A stretch of DNA of 64,000 nt from the NCBI GenBank assembly GCA_964507185.1, contig CAZDOY010000016.1:3879-67878 (forward strand). Reading direction: 5' to 3'. The stretch is from CAVRTJ01 sp964507185. Lineage in GTDB: Bacteria > Acidobacteriota > UBA4820 > DSQY01. The translations under genes were made by a program, and so were the position numbers. Within the stretch, counting starts at the first letter, position 1. Each line of letters opens with the position of its first letter. This document shows positions 24,963 through 34,201 of the stretch, in pieces. The notes beneath the pieces were generated by a model that was given only the letters and a program-made list of their open reading frames with translations, was not told where the DNA came from and searched no databases.

Positions 24963-25967
24963 TTGTTGGACGCTGATCCGGCGGCGGCAAAGACGACGCC
25001 CGAGTTGAGCCTGTTGATCCCCCTCTACAACGAAGAGGAGAACCTCGAACTCCTCCTCGACCGAATCGAGGCGACCATGGGGGACCTCGGGCGAACTTAC
25101 GAGGTCGTGCTCGTGGACGACGGCTCGAGCGACCGCACGCCCGAACTTCTCCAGAAAGCCGTGACGGAGAGGCGTCACCTCCGGGTCGTGCTGTTCCGCC
25201 TGAACTCCGGCCAAACCTCGGCGCTCTCGGCGGCCATCGAGTTCGCCAGGGGCGACATCCTCATCCCTCTCGACGGGGACCTTCAGAACGATCCGGCCGA
25301 CATCCCGCGCCTGCTGGCAAAGCTCGCCGAAGGGTACGACGTGGCCAGCGGCTGGCGGCGCCACAGGAAGGATCCTTTCCTTACCCGAATCGTGCCCTCC
25401 AAGATTGCGAACGGGCTGATCTCCCTGATCTCGGGCGTCAAGCTGCACGACTACGGGTGCACGCTCAAGGCCTACCGCAGGGAGGTCCTCGAACCCCAGC
25501 TTCTGATCGGCGAGATGCACAGGTTCATCCCGATTCTCGCCTCGTGGCAGGGCGCCAAGGTCGCCGAGGTGGAGGTCGACCACCACCCGAGGGCCTTCGG
25601 CAAGAGCAAGTACGGCCTGGGACGCACCTTCAAGGTCGTCCTCGACCTTCTGACCATAAAATTCATGGGGTCCTTCCTCACCAAGCCCATCTACGCCTTC
25701 GGAGGCGCGGGCACCGGCCTCATCGGGCTGTCCGGCCTCCTCTTCCTGTACACGCTCTGGGAGAAGTTCGTGGACGGCGTGTGGGTACACAGGAACCCAA
25801 TCTTCCTCATCGGCATCTTTTTCGCCCTCGCCGGCATGCAGTTCATCATGATGGGCCTTCTGGGCGAACTGCTCATCCGGATCTACTTCGCAAGCTCCAA
25901 CACCCGCCCCTTCGTCATCGCAAAGATCCTGGAATCGACATGTGCGGAATCGCCGGCTTCAGCCTGA
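24963..25967 (+). CDS. Family 2 glycosyltransferase with C-terminal membrane anchor (GtrB/DPM1-like)
   Basis: This encodes 334 residues. The GT-A domain shows LSLLIPLYNEEENLELLL, VVLVDDGSSDRT and the metal-binding LDGDLQNDP. SKYGLGRTFKVVLDLL precedes two C-terminal membrane helices (about 235-305). This is the architecture of GtrB/ArnC/dolichol-phosphate-mannose synthase enzymes that charge undecaprenyl phosphate with a single sugar on the cytoplasmic face. Such lipid-linked sugars are the donors for GT-C enzymes, of which many lie downstream. The start is TTG at 24963, with GGAGG six bases upstream; TTG 24966 is adjacent. It overlaps asnB by 28 nt. Confidence 0.93.
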   Translation: MLDADPAAAKTTPELSLLIPLYNEEENLELLLDRIEATMGDLGRTYEVVLVDDGSSDRTPELLQKAVTERRHLRVVLFRLNSGQTSALSAAIEFARGDILIPLDGDLQNDPADIPRLLAKLAEGYDVASGWRRHRKDPFLTRIVPSKIANGLISLISGVKLHDYGCTLKAYRREVLEPQLLIGEMHRFIPILASWQGAKVAEVEVDHHPRAFGKSKYGLGRTFKVVLDLLTIKFMGSFLTKPIYAFGGAGTGLIGLSGLLFLYTLWEKFVDGVWVHRNPIFLIGIFFALAGMQFIMMGLLGELLIRIYFASSNTRPFVIAKILESTCAESPASA

Positions 25968-27799
25968 GGGGGGCCGCCGACCGAACCGCTCTCGCCGCAA
26001 TGACGGCCACGCTCGCCCACCGGGGCCCCGACGGCGAAGGGTTCTTCGTCGCGGCCGGCGTGGGCCTGGGGCACCGCAGGCTCTCGATCCTCGACATAGA
26101 GGGCGGCGCACAGCCCATGACCAACGAGACCGGTTCTGTGACCGTCGTCTATAACGGCGAGATTTACAACTACCTCGAACTGAGATCCGAGCTTCAGGCC
26201 AGGGGGCACGTATTCAAGACCCGGTCGGACACGGAGGTCCTTGTCCACCTCTACGAAGAAGAAGGCGAGGCCTTTCCCGCCCGCCTCAACGGGATATTCG
26301 CCTTCGCGCTCTACGACCGGGAACGGCGCGTGCTACTCCTGGCCAGGGACCCCGTAGGCGTCAAGCCCCTCTACTACGCCGACGTGCCCGGCGGCGTCCT
26401 CTTCGCCTCCGAACTCAAGGCCCTGCGCGCCCATCCCGCTTTCCCCGGCGAGCTGGACCTGGACGCCCTAAAGGCTTACCTGACGTGCGAATACGTGCCC
26501 GCGCCCCTGTCCATCTACCGGCGGGCAAGGAAGCTGCTGCCGGGACATCTGCTCACGATCGGCCCCGAAGGCGCAAAGCTGAAGCGCTACTGGTCGTGGG
26601 ACATTCCGGAATCGCCGGACTTTTCGAAAGAGGCGGCCGCCGAAAGGCTGCGGGCCGAGGTCCAGAGGAGCGTCGAGGGCCAGCTCATCTCCGACGTACC
26701 CCTGGGCGTCTTTCTGAGCGGCGGGGTGGACTCGAGCATCGTCGCGGCCTGCATGACCGCGGCCGGAGGCAGCGTGGAGAGCTTCTCCATCGGTTTTGAA
26801 GACCCCTCCTTCGACGAGAGCGCATACGCCCGCGCGGCCGCCGAACACCTGGGCTGCAACCACCACGAACATGCCTTCAGCGAACGGGAACTCCTCGATG
26901 AAGTCCCCCGCGTACTCGGCATGCTCGACGAGCCCTTCGCCGATCCGTCGGTCTTCCCCACGGCCCTGCTCTCGCGCTTTGCCCGGGAACGCGTCACGGT
27001 GGCCCTGGGGGGGGACGGCGGCGACGAGCTCTTCGCGGGCTACCCCACCTACTGGGTCCACCGGCGGTACGGCCTGTACAGGACCATGCCCGGTTTTCTC
27101 AGGCGGGCCGGGCTCGGCCTGGCGGACAGGATCCTGCCCGTCTCCCACGCGAACCTCACCCTGCCCTTCAAGCTGCGAAAGTTCCGCGACGGCGCCGAGC
27201 ACGCCATGCCGCTCAGGCAGCACCTGTGGTTGGGCGCCTGGACGCCGGAGCGCCTCGCCCGCCTGATGCCGGGGCACGCTTCGCCCGCCGACATGCCGGG
27301 CGCCTGGATACCGCCCGCGCCGTCAAGCGATCCGGTCACGGATGCCCAGTGGCTGGACTTCCACACCTATCTGCTGGAGGACATCCTCGCCAAGGTGGAC
27401 AGGGCGAGCATGATGGCGTCCCTGGAGGCGCGCGTCCCCCTGCTCGATCCCGGCGTGGTCCGCATGGCCTTCTCCATGCCGTGGAGCTGGAAGCTGGACG
27501 GACGGGCGGGCAAGGCTGTCTTTCGGGAGGCCTTTGCCCGGGACTTCCCCACCGGCCATTTCGACCGGCCGAAGAAGGGGTTCGGCATTCCCATCGCGCG
27601 GTGGCTCACGGGACCCCTCAAGCCATTCGCGGAAGAGTTGCTGTCCGACGGCGTGCTGGGCGCGCTGTCCTTCATGGACCCGGCGGAACCGCGGAGGATG
27701 TGGCGCGAGCACCTCGCCATGAAGGCCGACCACCGCAAGCCCCTATGGAGCCTCCTGTGCTTCCTGGACTGGTGGCGGAGGGAGAGACCGGATGCCTGA
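25940..27799 (+). CDS. asnB: Glutamine-dependent asparagine synthetase (AsnB family)
   Basis: This amidotransferase has 619 residues. MCGIAGF places the catalytic Cys directly after Met. Glutaminase motifs are LAHRGPDGEG, LGHRRLSILD and VYNGEIYNY. The ATP-pyrophosphatase loop is GVFLSGGVDSSIVAA near residue 255. GGDGGDELFAGYPTYW and DFHTYLLEDILAKVDRASM complete the synthetase domain. Members in polysaccharide clusters often amidate sugar carboxylates or other acids rather than making asparagine, so the precise substrate is open. It is embedded between the GT2 gene and the first polytopic protein with overlapping ends. Confidence 0.93.
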   Translation: MCGIAGFSLRGAADRTALAAMTATLAHRGPDGEGFFVAAGVGLGHRRLSILDIEGGAQPMTNETGSVTVVYNGEIYNYLELRSELQARGHVFKTRSDTEVLVHLYEEEGEAFPARLNGIFAFALYDRERRVLLLARDPVGVKPLYYADVPGGVLFASELKALRAHPAFPGELDLDALKAYLTCEYVPAPLSIYRRARKLLPGHLLTIGPEGAKLKRYWSWDIPESPDFSKEAAAERLRAEVQRSVEGQLISDVPLGVFLSGGVDSSIVAACMTAAGGSVESFSIGFEDPSFDESAYARAAAEHLGCNHHEHAFSERELLDEVPRVLGMLDEPFADPSVFPTALLSRFARERVTVALGGDGGDELFAGYPTYWVHRRYGLYRTMPGFLRRAGLGLADRILPVSHANLTLPFKLRKFRDGAEHAMPLRQHLWLGAWTPERLARLMPGHASPADMPGAWIPPAPSSDPVTDAQWLDFHTYLLEDILAKVDRASMMASLEARVPLLDPGVVRMAFSMPWSWKLDGRAGKAVFREAFARDFPTGHFDRPKKGFGIPIARWLTGPLKPFAEELLSDGVLGALSFMDPAEPRRMWREHLAMKADHRKPLWSLLCFLDWWRRERPDA

Positions 27800-29567
27800 G
27801 TACATGGGAAGGGGCCCTTGGATCGAGGACAAGTCCGGGTGGTGGAGGAGGCTCCGCGTCAAGAACCCCCTCCCACATCTCCCTCCGCCCGAAGGCCCGG
27901 CATGGAGGGAGTTCACACTCCTGGTCCTCCTTCTCTTGACGGTGGCGGCAGCTAGTTACACACCATTGTGGGATCCCGATTCCTTCTGGCACCTGGCCAT
28001 CGGACGGGAGATGTGGCAGACAGGGCATCTGGTGCGGACGGAGACCTTCTCCTTCACCGCTCTCGGAGTTCCCTGGGCCGACACCGAGTGGCTGTTTCAT
28101 CTTATCGCCTATCCCCTGTGGTTATTGGGTGGAAACACCGCAACGGGACTATTCACCGCTGCTATCGCGGTCCTCACGATCTGCCTTCTCTACCGTTGCG
28201 CACGCCTTGCCGGTGGCGACGCCGCTTCTCTCACGGTCTATACCCTTCTGATGTTGGGTGCTTTCTTGGCCCGCGCACGATTCCGCCCGGATCTGCTGTC
28301 TCTTGTTCTCTTCGCGCTCCTTGTCGAGGCACTCGCCAGGTGGAAGCCCTCTCCCCCACACGTGGGACGCCTATGGCTCTTTCTCGGAGTACTTTTCTGC
28401 CTGTGGGCCCAGTGCCATGGAGGATGGACCTTCGGCCTTGCCCTTCTGGGCGCCCGGCTTGCCGGAGAATTCCTGGATTCCTTGCGCGAGAAGACACTCA
28501 GTCTGCGTTATGTGGCGGCTCTTTCCCTCACGGGGCTTGCACCGATAGCCGCCGTCTTCCTCAACCCGTACGGATGGAAAATACCCTGGTTCCCGATCAA
28601 GTCCCTCATCGGGTTTCAGGATCCCACACTCGTACAGATCGCCGAATGGCAGCACACCCCCTTCAGGGGACCACATGCGCTCTTCCTGATTGTTTGCGCT
28701 TGTATCCTGCTGCTGCTTCTGTACAAATGGAGGAATTTGGATTGGCGTACCCTTCTGGTCGTAGCATCCCAGGCATTTCTTGGGTGGTACTGGGTCCGGT
28801 ATGAGGCCTTCACGGTCATCGCGCTGCTTCCCCCTTTCGTGCAGGTGACCGCACCCTGGCTGCGACGGAAACCGATCCGCCGGTTCATATGGGGAATCTC
28901 TCTTGCCACTATTCTGGTTGTCCTTCCAATCAAGGTAAACGGGATAAAGACAGCCTACGATCTCACAGAGAAGTACCCGGTGCAGGAAACAGCTTTCATC
29001 AAGGCCCATGGCATAAGAGGCAATATTTACAATTCATACGTATGCGGGGGATACCTGGATTGGGAACTCGCCGGCCGCTGCCGAGTTTTTATGGATGGGC
29101 GCTATTACCCCTTCATCAAGGCCATCGGCGACTACCGTAAGGGGATGCGTTCCGTGTCCCGATTTCACGCCTTCCTCAATAAGTATCCGATCGATATCGT
29201 CATCTACCCATATGCTGAATACAAGCTCCGCGACCCCGACTTCGGCAGGAAGGTTCCCCCCCGCGATCCCTCGGTGGTCCTGTTTCCCCCCAAGGATTGG
29301 GCTCTGGTATATTTTGGTAACTACGGGGAGCTTCTCCTTCGCCGAGAACCACGAAACGCCGAGTTGATCAGTCGTTTTGAATACCATCTTCTCCGCCCTG
29401 CCGACATGGCCTACCTGATGCAGCTGGCGTCCCGAAACGTCCGTGACAGGCAGGAGCTGGAGGTCGAAATCAAGCGAAAGCTGAAAGAGGACCCATGGAC
29501 GCGCTTTCGTTCGAAGCTGGAGGAGTCGCTGGCCAAGCTGGAGGATGAACATGACACGGCACGGTAG
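27792..29567 (+). CDS. Large polytopic membrane protein, GT-C glycosyltransferase-like
   Basis: The product has 591 residues with about ten or more membrane helices between residues 40 and 400 and a C-terminal soluble region of about 190 residues. The first extracytoplasmic loop has an acidic motif (WDPDSFWHLAIGREM) followed by PWADTEWLFH, which resembles GT-C enzymes that place catalytic acids in loop 1. The C-terminal part includes GNIYNSYVCGGYLDWEL, FMDGRYYPF and IVIYPYAEYKL. No family was assigned with certainty. It overlaps asnB by 8 nt and the next gene by 17 nt. Codon use looks less GC-biased than in the core genes, which may point to acquired DNA. Confidence 0.75.
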   Translation: MPEYMGRGPWIEDKSGWWRRLRVKNPLPHLPPPEGPAWREFTLLVLLLLTVAAASYTPLWDPDSFWHLAIGREMWQTGHLVRTETFSFTALGVPWADTEWLFHLIAYPLWLLGGNTATGLFTAAIAVLTICLLYRCARLAGGDAASLTVYTLLMLGAFLARARFRPDLLSLVLFALLVEALARWKPSPPHVGRLWLFLGVLFCLWAQCHGGWTFGLALLGARLAGEFLDSLREKTLSLRYVAALSLTGLAPIAAVFLNPYGWKIPWFPIKSLIGFQDPTLVQIAEWQHTPFRGPHALFLIVCACILLLLLYKWRNLDWRTLLVVASQAFLGWYWVRYEAFTVIALLPPFVQVTAPWLRRKPIRRFIWGISLATILVVLPIKVNGIKTAYDLTEKYPVQETAFIKAHGIRGNIYNSYVCGGYLDWELAGRCRVFMDGRYYPFIKAIGDYRKGMRSVSRFHAFLNKYPIDIVIYPYAEYKLRDPDFGRKVPPRDPSVVLFPPKDWALVYFGNYGELLLRREPRNAELISRFEYHLLRPADMAYLMQLASRNVRDRQELEVEIKRKLKEDPWTRFRSKLEESLAKLEDEHDTAR

Positions 29568-31101
29568 GCCTTTTCTCTGGGGCACCCTCCTGTTTCTAGC
29601 CAGCTCAGCCGTCCTTCTGAGTGCCTTTTCCTGGCATTTCATGCCCGTCCAGAGCGACGAGGCTTCCCTTGCCTGGATAGGCAAGCAGGTGTCGATGGGA
29701 CGGATTCCCTACGCAGACTTCTTCACCTTCTACCCTCCTATAACCCTCTTCGGCCTGGGGGCAATCTTTAAGATCTTCGGGGCCAGCATAGGTGCCTTGA
29801 GGCTCTTTACCGTGGTCTGGCTACTGGCTGCCATCATGATTTACTTTACGATTCTTCGCCGCCGGGGGCTTCGTGATCCGTTGGCCGCAGGCCTGGCGTT
29901 CTGCTTTCCCGCACTGGTGGTATCCGTCTGGCCTGTCTCCAGCCACCACTGGTTCGCCCTGGGCTTCGGCCTCGCGGCCCTGGGAACGGCGCTTGAAGCC
30001 TCCCGCAGTGCCGCACCATTCAAGTGGGCCATTGCAGGGTGCCTCTCGGCCATCACTCTGCTTACGCTCCAGAGCGACGGCATGTTCTTTGCCTTTGCGT
30101 GCGGTACCCTGCTCCTGCTGTCGACACGTTCTCGCGCAAATAGGACGTGTCTTGCCGCGGCCTCGGGAGCTTTCCTCCTGCCGTTCCTTGTGATGGCCGG
30201 CATACTCCTTCTGCAGGGATCCATAGACCTGGCGATTCATGACATCTTTGTCTGGCCTGCGCGGTACTACAAACAGACGGGCGGGTTCAATGACGTAAAT
30301 CCGGCGCACCAGATTTGGACCACTTTTCACCGCATGCTTCCACGGTCCCTTCACCCCGCAGGCATTCTTGACTTTCTCTCCGCCTGCGCGGCGGGGATGC
30401 TGATCGCGGCGCCACTGATTTCACTGGCCTTCTCACCGGTCTGGCTGCGAGCACGACGTCTACCCGGTAAGCGATGGGTGTGGGCCGTGAGCGCCGTCGT
30501 TGTCATAGGGTTCCTTTACCTCAGGGGCCGCCCCGACTGGACACATCTGGTATTGTGGGCGCCCATAGCCGCACTCGTGGCTGTTTGTGAGATCGACTGG
30601 GCGCGAGAACGTTGGCGGCCGCGCATCGCCGTTTGCATCATCGCCGGTATGGCGGCCGTTGGGGCGGCCCGATGGATCGCGACCTGTGTGCACGTACCCC
30701 CGCTGGTGAAGAATGTGCTGGCTGTAGACCGCCAGGTGGAGGAGCACAGCTATCCGCTTATTCTGAGAATGGTGCCGACCATTCCCAAACACCACTCCCC
30801 GGTCCTGTGTCTCCCCGACGGGGGAACGCTGTACTTTTTCTGGGCGCCGATCCCGCCTCCGGTAGACATGATACTGCCTGTTTCCGAACGGGCGAATGCG
30901 CCACTGGACTACGGCCTCTTTGTGGCTTTCGCGCAGAAGTACGACATCCCCTACATACTCATCCGCCGATCAAAGGTGAGGCAGTTTCTCAATCAACCCT
31001 CCCCGATATCCATACTGCTCAATAAGGACTATCACCTTGCCAGGTCCCTCCCGATCGGAGATCTCTTCGAAAGGAACGACAATGCATCCAGGCATCCTTA
31101 G
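29551..31101 (+). CDS. Polytopic membrane protein of the IPYxDFF family (GT-C-like)
   Basis: This encodes 516 residues with many membrane helices. The first external loop reads QSDEASLAWIGKQ then GRIPYADFFTFYPP, and a later VSSHHWFALGFG occurs at the end of a helix. The same DE, IPYxDFF-x-F-x-PP and SHHW landmarks occur in three other proteins of this window (57325, 58991, 60795), so they form one paralogous family. The C-terminal periplasmic part is smaller and more diverged than in those three (LCLPDGGTLYFFW, YDIPYILIRR). ATG 29551 has GGAGG six bases upstream; ATG 29545 lies next to that site. Sugar transfer from a lipid carrier is inferred only from the GT-C-like layout. Confidence 0.75.
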   Translation: MTRHGRPFLWGTLLFLASSAVLLSAFSWHFMPVQSDEASLAWIGKQVSMGRIPYADFFTFYPPITLFGLGAIFKIFGASIGALRLFTVVWLLAAIMIYFTILRRRGLRDPLAAGLAFCFPALVVSVWPVSSHHWFALGFGLAALGTALEASRSAAPFKWAIAGCLSAITLLTLQSDGMFFAFACGTLLLLSTRSRANRTCLAAASGAFLLPFLVMAGILLLQGSIDLAIHDIFVWPARYYKQTGGFNDVNPAHQIWTTFHRMLPRSLHPAGILDFLSACAAGMLIAAPLISLAFSPVWLRARRLPGKRWVWAVSAVVVIGFLYLRGRPDWTHLVLWAPIAALVAVCEIDWARERWRPRIAVCIIAGMAAVGAARWIATCVHVPPLVKNVLAVDRQVEEHSYPLILRMVPTIPKHHSPVLCLPDGGTLYFFWAPIPPPVDMILPVSERANAPLDYGLFVAFAQKYDIPYILIRRSKVRQFLNQPSPISILLNKDYHLARSLPIGDLFERNDNASRHP

Positions 31102-32071
31102 CGTACTGCGCTGCCCGTCCTGCAAAGGCCCCTTGGAAGCCGGTGCGGAGCCGGGAACCGGTGCCACTTGTCCTCACTGCGGGGCACACTACTCCACGAA
31201 GCAGAACGTTCTCCATCTGGCCGGCTCAGGCGTGCCGAAGCCTACTGCCCGGACCGTCTCCCAGTTCGGGGCCTCCTGGCAGATTCACGACCATTTGGCA
31301 GACTACCAGCGCCGGCAGCTGCAGGATTGGATGGCTCCGATGGAACTGGGAGACCTGAGCGGCAGGCGCGTCCTGGAGGCCGGATGCGGAAAAGGCCGCC
31401 ACAGTGTTGTCCTGGCCTCCTTCGCCCCCAAAGAACTCCTCAGTGTCGATCTGTCCGAAGCGATCTATCTCGCGGCCCGAAACACCGCAAACCTGGACAA
31501 CGTCACGTGCGTTCGCGCCGATCTGCTAGACTTGCCCGTGGAAGCGGACTCGATGGACGTCGTCGTGTGTCTTGGAGTCCTCCACCACCTGGAAAATCCA
31601 TTGGCGGGTCTGCGCGAACTCTGGCGCGTTCTCAGACCGGGAGGGACGCTCTGCCTCTGGGTCTACGCGCGGGAAGGGAACGGGTGGGTCGTCTCCCTGG
31701 TTGACCCCATCCGCAAGGGCATCACATCCCGAATACCAACAAAGCTCCTCCGCCCCCTGCTGCTCCCGCTCTCCTCTTTCCTGTACGTTCTCCTGAAATT
31801 CGTCTACGGCCCATCCACAAGGAAAGGGGCCAAACGGGCGAAGTGGCTGCCATACTCCTTGTACTTGGGCTACATCTCCAAATTTCCGTTCCGGGAGATC
31901 GAGCACATCGTGCTCGACCACCTCTGCCCCCCTATCGCATACTACCTTTCCCGCCCCACGCTCGAGACGTGGTTCGACGGGCTTGAGCCGGCCGAGATTC
32001 ACTACCGCTGGCACAACCGAAATTCCTGGACCGTCGTTGCCCGCAAGTCTTCCCGGGGAGAAACCGCGTGA
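31082..32071 (+). CDS. SAM-dependent class I methyltransferase with N-terminal zinc ribbon
   Basis: The product has 329 residues. A zinc ribbon occupies the first 40 (LRCPSCKGPLE, ATCPHCGAHY). The Rossmann methyltransferase domain has motif I RVLEAGCGKGRHSVVLA near residue 100, an acidic SVDLSEAIYLA and VVCLGVLHHLENPLAGLRELWRVLRPGG. A C-terminal extension of about 110 residues is partly hydrophobic. Such ribbon-MTases are common in O-antigen and glycan clusters, where they methylate sugars or lipid intermediates. It overlaps its neighbours by 20 and 4 nt. Confidence 0.88.
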   Translation: MHPGILSVLRCPSCKGPLEAGAEPGTGATCPHCGAHYSTKQNVLHLAGSGVPKPTARTVSQFGASWQIHDHLADYQRRQLQDWMAPMELGDLSGRRVLEAGCGKGRHSVVLASFAPKELLSVDLSEAIYLAARNTANLDNVTCVRADLLDLPVEADSMDVVVCLGVLHHLENPLAGLRELWRVLRPGGTLCLWVYAREGNGWVVSLVDPIRKGITSRIPTKLLRPLLLPLSSFLYVLLKFVYGPSTRKGAKRAKWLPYSLYLGYISKFPFREIEHIVLDHLCPPIAYYLSRPTLETWFDGLEPAEIHYRWHNRNSWTVVARKSSRGETA

Positions 32072-33153
32072 AGGAGAAGAGCGTGCCCCAATCGCACGGC
32101 AGTTCAGCCGCTCGATTCGCGAAATCGGGCATTCGGAGCATCCTTCCGTTTGAATGGGTTGCACTCTCCGCCCTGCTACTGACGCTGATCGCCCAGGCGG
32201 CCCTTCCGTCAGGGCTCAGGCTGCCCTTCTTTCTGAGAGTCAACTTCCTGGCCACGATTCCCTCGTATCTGGAATTGTTGCTGGTGCTCGCCGCCTTGCT
32301 CGCGCTGAGGCATCTCGTCTCGGCCGAAAAGGGCCATAGGATTGCGGCGGCCCGGCGCGGCTTAGGCGATTCCGTCTTCGGCAATGCGATTTTCTGGATC
32401 GATGCCCAGCGCATCCTGTTGGCGCTATGGGTCGTGCTTGCCTGCCGCTTCGTCATCAAGACATCCATTCACATGATCAACCCGAAGGTCTTTGATCTGT
32501 GGCTCTGGCGTTACGACGCGATCCTCGGCTTCGGGCACGACCGCGTTCTGCCTTCTGTGGGTAGTGGGCGGCCTTCTCTACGTGAGCTTCCCGTNNNNNN
32601 NNNNNNNNNNNNNNNNNNNNNNNNNNNNNNNNNNNNNNNNNNNNNNNNNNNNNNNNNNNNNNNNNNNNNNNNNNNNNNNNNNNNNNNNNNNNNNACCGCG
32701 TTCTGCCTTCTGTGGGTAGTGGGCGGCCTTCTCTACGTGAGCTTCCCGTCCTGGGGACCCGTCTTCATCCATCCGCACTTTTTCGAGCGGACGCTCCAGT
32801 CGATGCCAATCACCGTCTACGTCCAGCAGGAGCTTTTCCAGGAACTGAAGGGCGTCCTGTACAACCCGCTAGGGGCAAGGTCCATCCGGTTCGGGGGCGT
32901 AGCCGCCTTCCCGAGCCTGCACCTCGCCGTGATCTCCCTCTTCACGGCGGCGAGCCGCAAGGTCAACCGGTACTGGTTCGCGTTCAACCTCGTCGTGGCG
33001 GTCGCCATGTTCTTCGGAAGCCTGCTCACGGGGTACCACTACCTCTTCGACAGTCTGGCCGGTGTGGCCGTGGGCTTGATCTGCTACCATTACTCCCGGC
33101 GCTGGGCCCACATGAGCCTGGCAGCGCCTGCACCCGCGAAAGGGGGGGAATGA
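32068..33153 (+). CDS. PAP2-like (inositolphosphotransferase/phosphatase-type) membrane protein, broken by an assembly gap
   Basis: This reads from GTG at 32068, overlapping the methyltransferase stop, to 33153, but 100 unknown bases (32595-32694) interrupt it. The left part has three to four membrane helices and ends near WRYDAILGFGHD. After that the frame runs into a sequence that is an out-of-frame copy of the right flank. The right part contains YVSFPSWGP, GGVAAFPSLHLAV and TGYHYLFDSLAGV. These match the conserved His-containing motifs of PAP2/Aur1-like enzymes that move phosphoalcohols or dephosphorylate lipid pyrophosphates. Some tens of residues of the middle are probably missing. The true gene is likely intact. 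Confidence 0.7.
   Translation: MKEKSVPQSHGSSAARFAKSGIRSILPFEWVALSALLLTLIAQAALPSGLRLPFFLRVNFLATIPSYLELLLVLAALLALRHLVSAEKGHRIAAARRGLGDSVFGNAIFWIDAQRILLALWVVLACRFVIKTSIHMINPKVFDLWLWRYDAILGFGHDRVLPSVGSGRPSLRELPXXXXXXXXXXXXXXXXXXXXXXXXXXXXXXXXXXTAFCLLWVVGGLLYVSFPSWGPVFIHPHFFERTLQSMPITVYVQQELFQELKGVLYNPLGARSIRFGGVAAFPSLHLAVISLFTAASRKVNRYWFAFNLVVAVAMFFGSLLTGYHYLFDSLAGVAVGLICYHYSRRWAHMSLAAPAPAKGGE
32595..32694. other. Scaffold gap of 100 N flanked by identical 55-bp sequences
   Basis: The 55 bases before the gap (32540-32594) and after it (32695-32749) are identical, beginning ACCGCGTTCTGCC and ending GAGCTTCCCGT. Only the right copy is in the expected reading frame of the PAP2-like protein. A round-number N-run with duplicated contig ends is typical of scaffolding, so this is not a biological repeat. 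Confidence 0.95.
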
Positions 33154-33157
33154 CATC

Positions 33158-34201
33158 ATGAAGTCATCCGATCTTGGCCAGGCGAAGAAGAGTCTCCGCG
33201 GCGCGGCGGTCCTTGTGACCGGGGGCGCGGGCTATATCGGATCGCACGTCTGCAAGCGCCTGAGCGCTTCCGGGTACACGCCGGTGGCCGTCGATGACCT
33301 CAGCCGCGGACATGCGTGGGCCGTCAAGTGGGGGCCGCTCGAAGAGGTCACCCTCAGCGATACCGACACCCTGGAACGCGTTGTCGATAAGTACTCTCCA
33401 ACGGGCGTCATCCACCTTGCGGGATACACCTACGTGGGCGAATCGGTGGAGAGGCCGGGGTTTTACTACACGAACAATGTGGCCGGCAGCCTGAACCTTC
33501 TCGAAACCATGAGAGAGAAGGGATTAAACCGCATCATCTTTTCCAGTTCGGCGGCGGTCTACGGCCTGCCGATGGAGGTCCCCATCCCCGAGGACCACCC
33601 AAAGGCGCCTATCAACCCTTACGGTTTTTCCAAGCTAGCCGTGGAGCGTTTCCTGGAAGACTACGACCGGGCGCTCGGGCTCCGGTCCGTGTCTCTGCGC
33701 TACTTCAACGCCTGCGGTGCGGACCCCGAAGGCGAAACGGGCGAAGCCCACGATCCCGAAACCCATCTCATCCCCAGGGTCCTCGGCGCAGCCCTGGGCG
33801 AGGTTCCGGGCCTCGCCATATTCGGTGTGGATTACGACACACCCGACGGCACGTGCATTCGCGACTACATCCACGTCACCGATCTGGCCGACGCCCACGT
33901 TCGCGCCCTGGAGTACCTGCTGGAAGGTGGCCCCACAACGGCCTGCAACCTGGGCACGGGGCGCGGTTTCTCGGTCCGGGAGATCATCGACGCGGCCGAA
34001 GCCGTCACGGGGCAATCCATTGCCGTAGCAGTCGCGCCACGGCGGGCCGGCGACCCATCGCGGCTCGTCAGCGAATCGAAACGCGCCGCCCGGGCGCTGG
34101 GGTGGAGGCCGAAACACTCCGACCTCCCCACCATTCTCGAGACAGCCTGGCGCTGGATGAACGGCCCTACTTTTCCTCGTGGTAATCCTGCTCGGCGTTG
34201 A
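33158..34201 (+). CDS. galE: UDP-glucose 4-epimerase (GalE-like)
   Basis: The 347-residue protein is an extended short-chain dehydrogenase. The NAD-binding motif is VLVTGGAGYIGSHV. The active site is SSSAAVYG with YGFSK (Tyr-x3-Lys). Family markers are RYFNACGADPEGETGEAH, TCIRDYIHVTDLADAH and NLGTGRGFSV. It likely supplies UDP-galactose (or UDP-GalNAc) for the surface glycans, and perhaps the substrate of the mutase-like flavoprotein encoded convergently. The 3' end overlaps that gene by 35 nt on the other strand. It starts 4 nt after the PAP2-like gene. Confidence 0.94.
   Translation: MKSSDLGQAKKSLRGAAVLVTGGAGYIGSHVCKRLSASGYTPVAVDDLSRGHAWAVKWGPLEEVTLSDTDTLERVVDKYSPTGVIHLAGYTYVGESVERPGFYYTNNVAGSLNLLETMREKGLNRIIFSSSAAVYGLPMEVPIPEDHPKAPINPYGFSKLAVERFLEDYDRALGLRSVSLRYFNACGADPEGETGEAHDPETHLIPRVLGAALGEVPGLAIFGVDYDTPDGTCIRDYIHVTDLADAHVRALEYLLEGGPTTACNLGTGRGFSVREIIDAAEAVTGQSIAVAVAPRRAGDPSRLVSESKRAARALGWRPKHSDLPTILETAWRWMNGPTFPRGNPARR

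Noticed and set aside
32540..32749. 55-bp direct repeat as a biological repeat or recombination site
   Set aside because: It flanks exactly 100 N and one copy is out of frame, which points to a scaffolding artefact.
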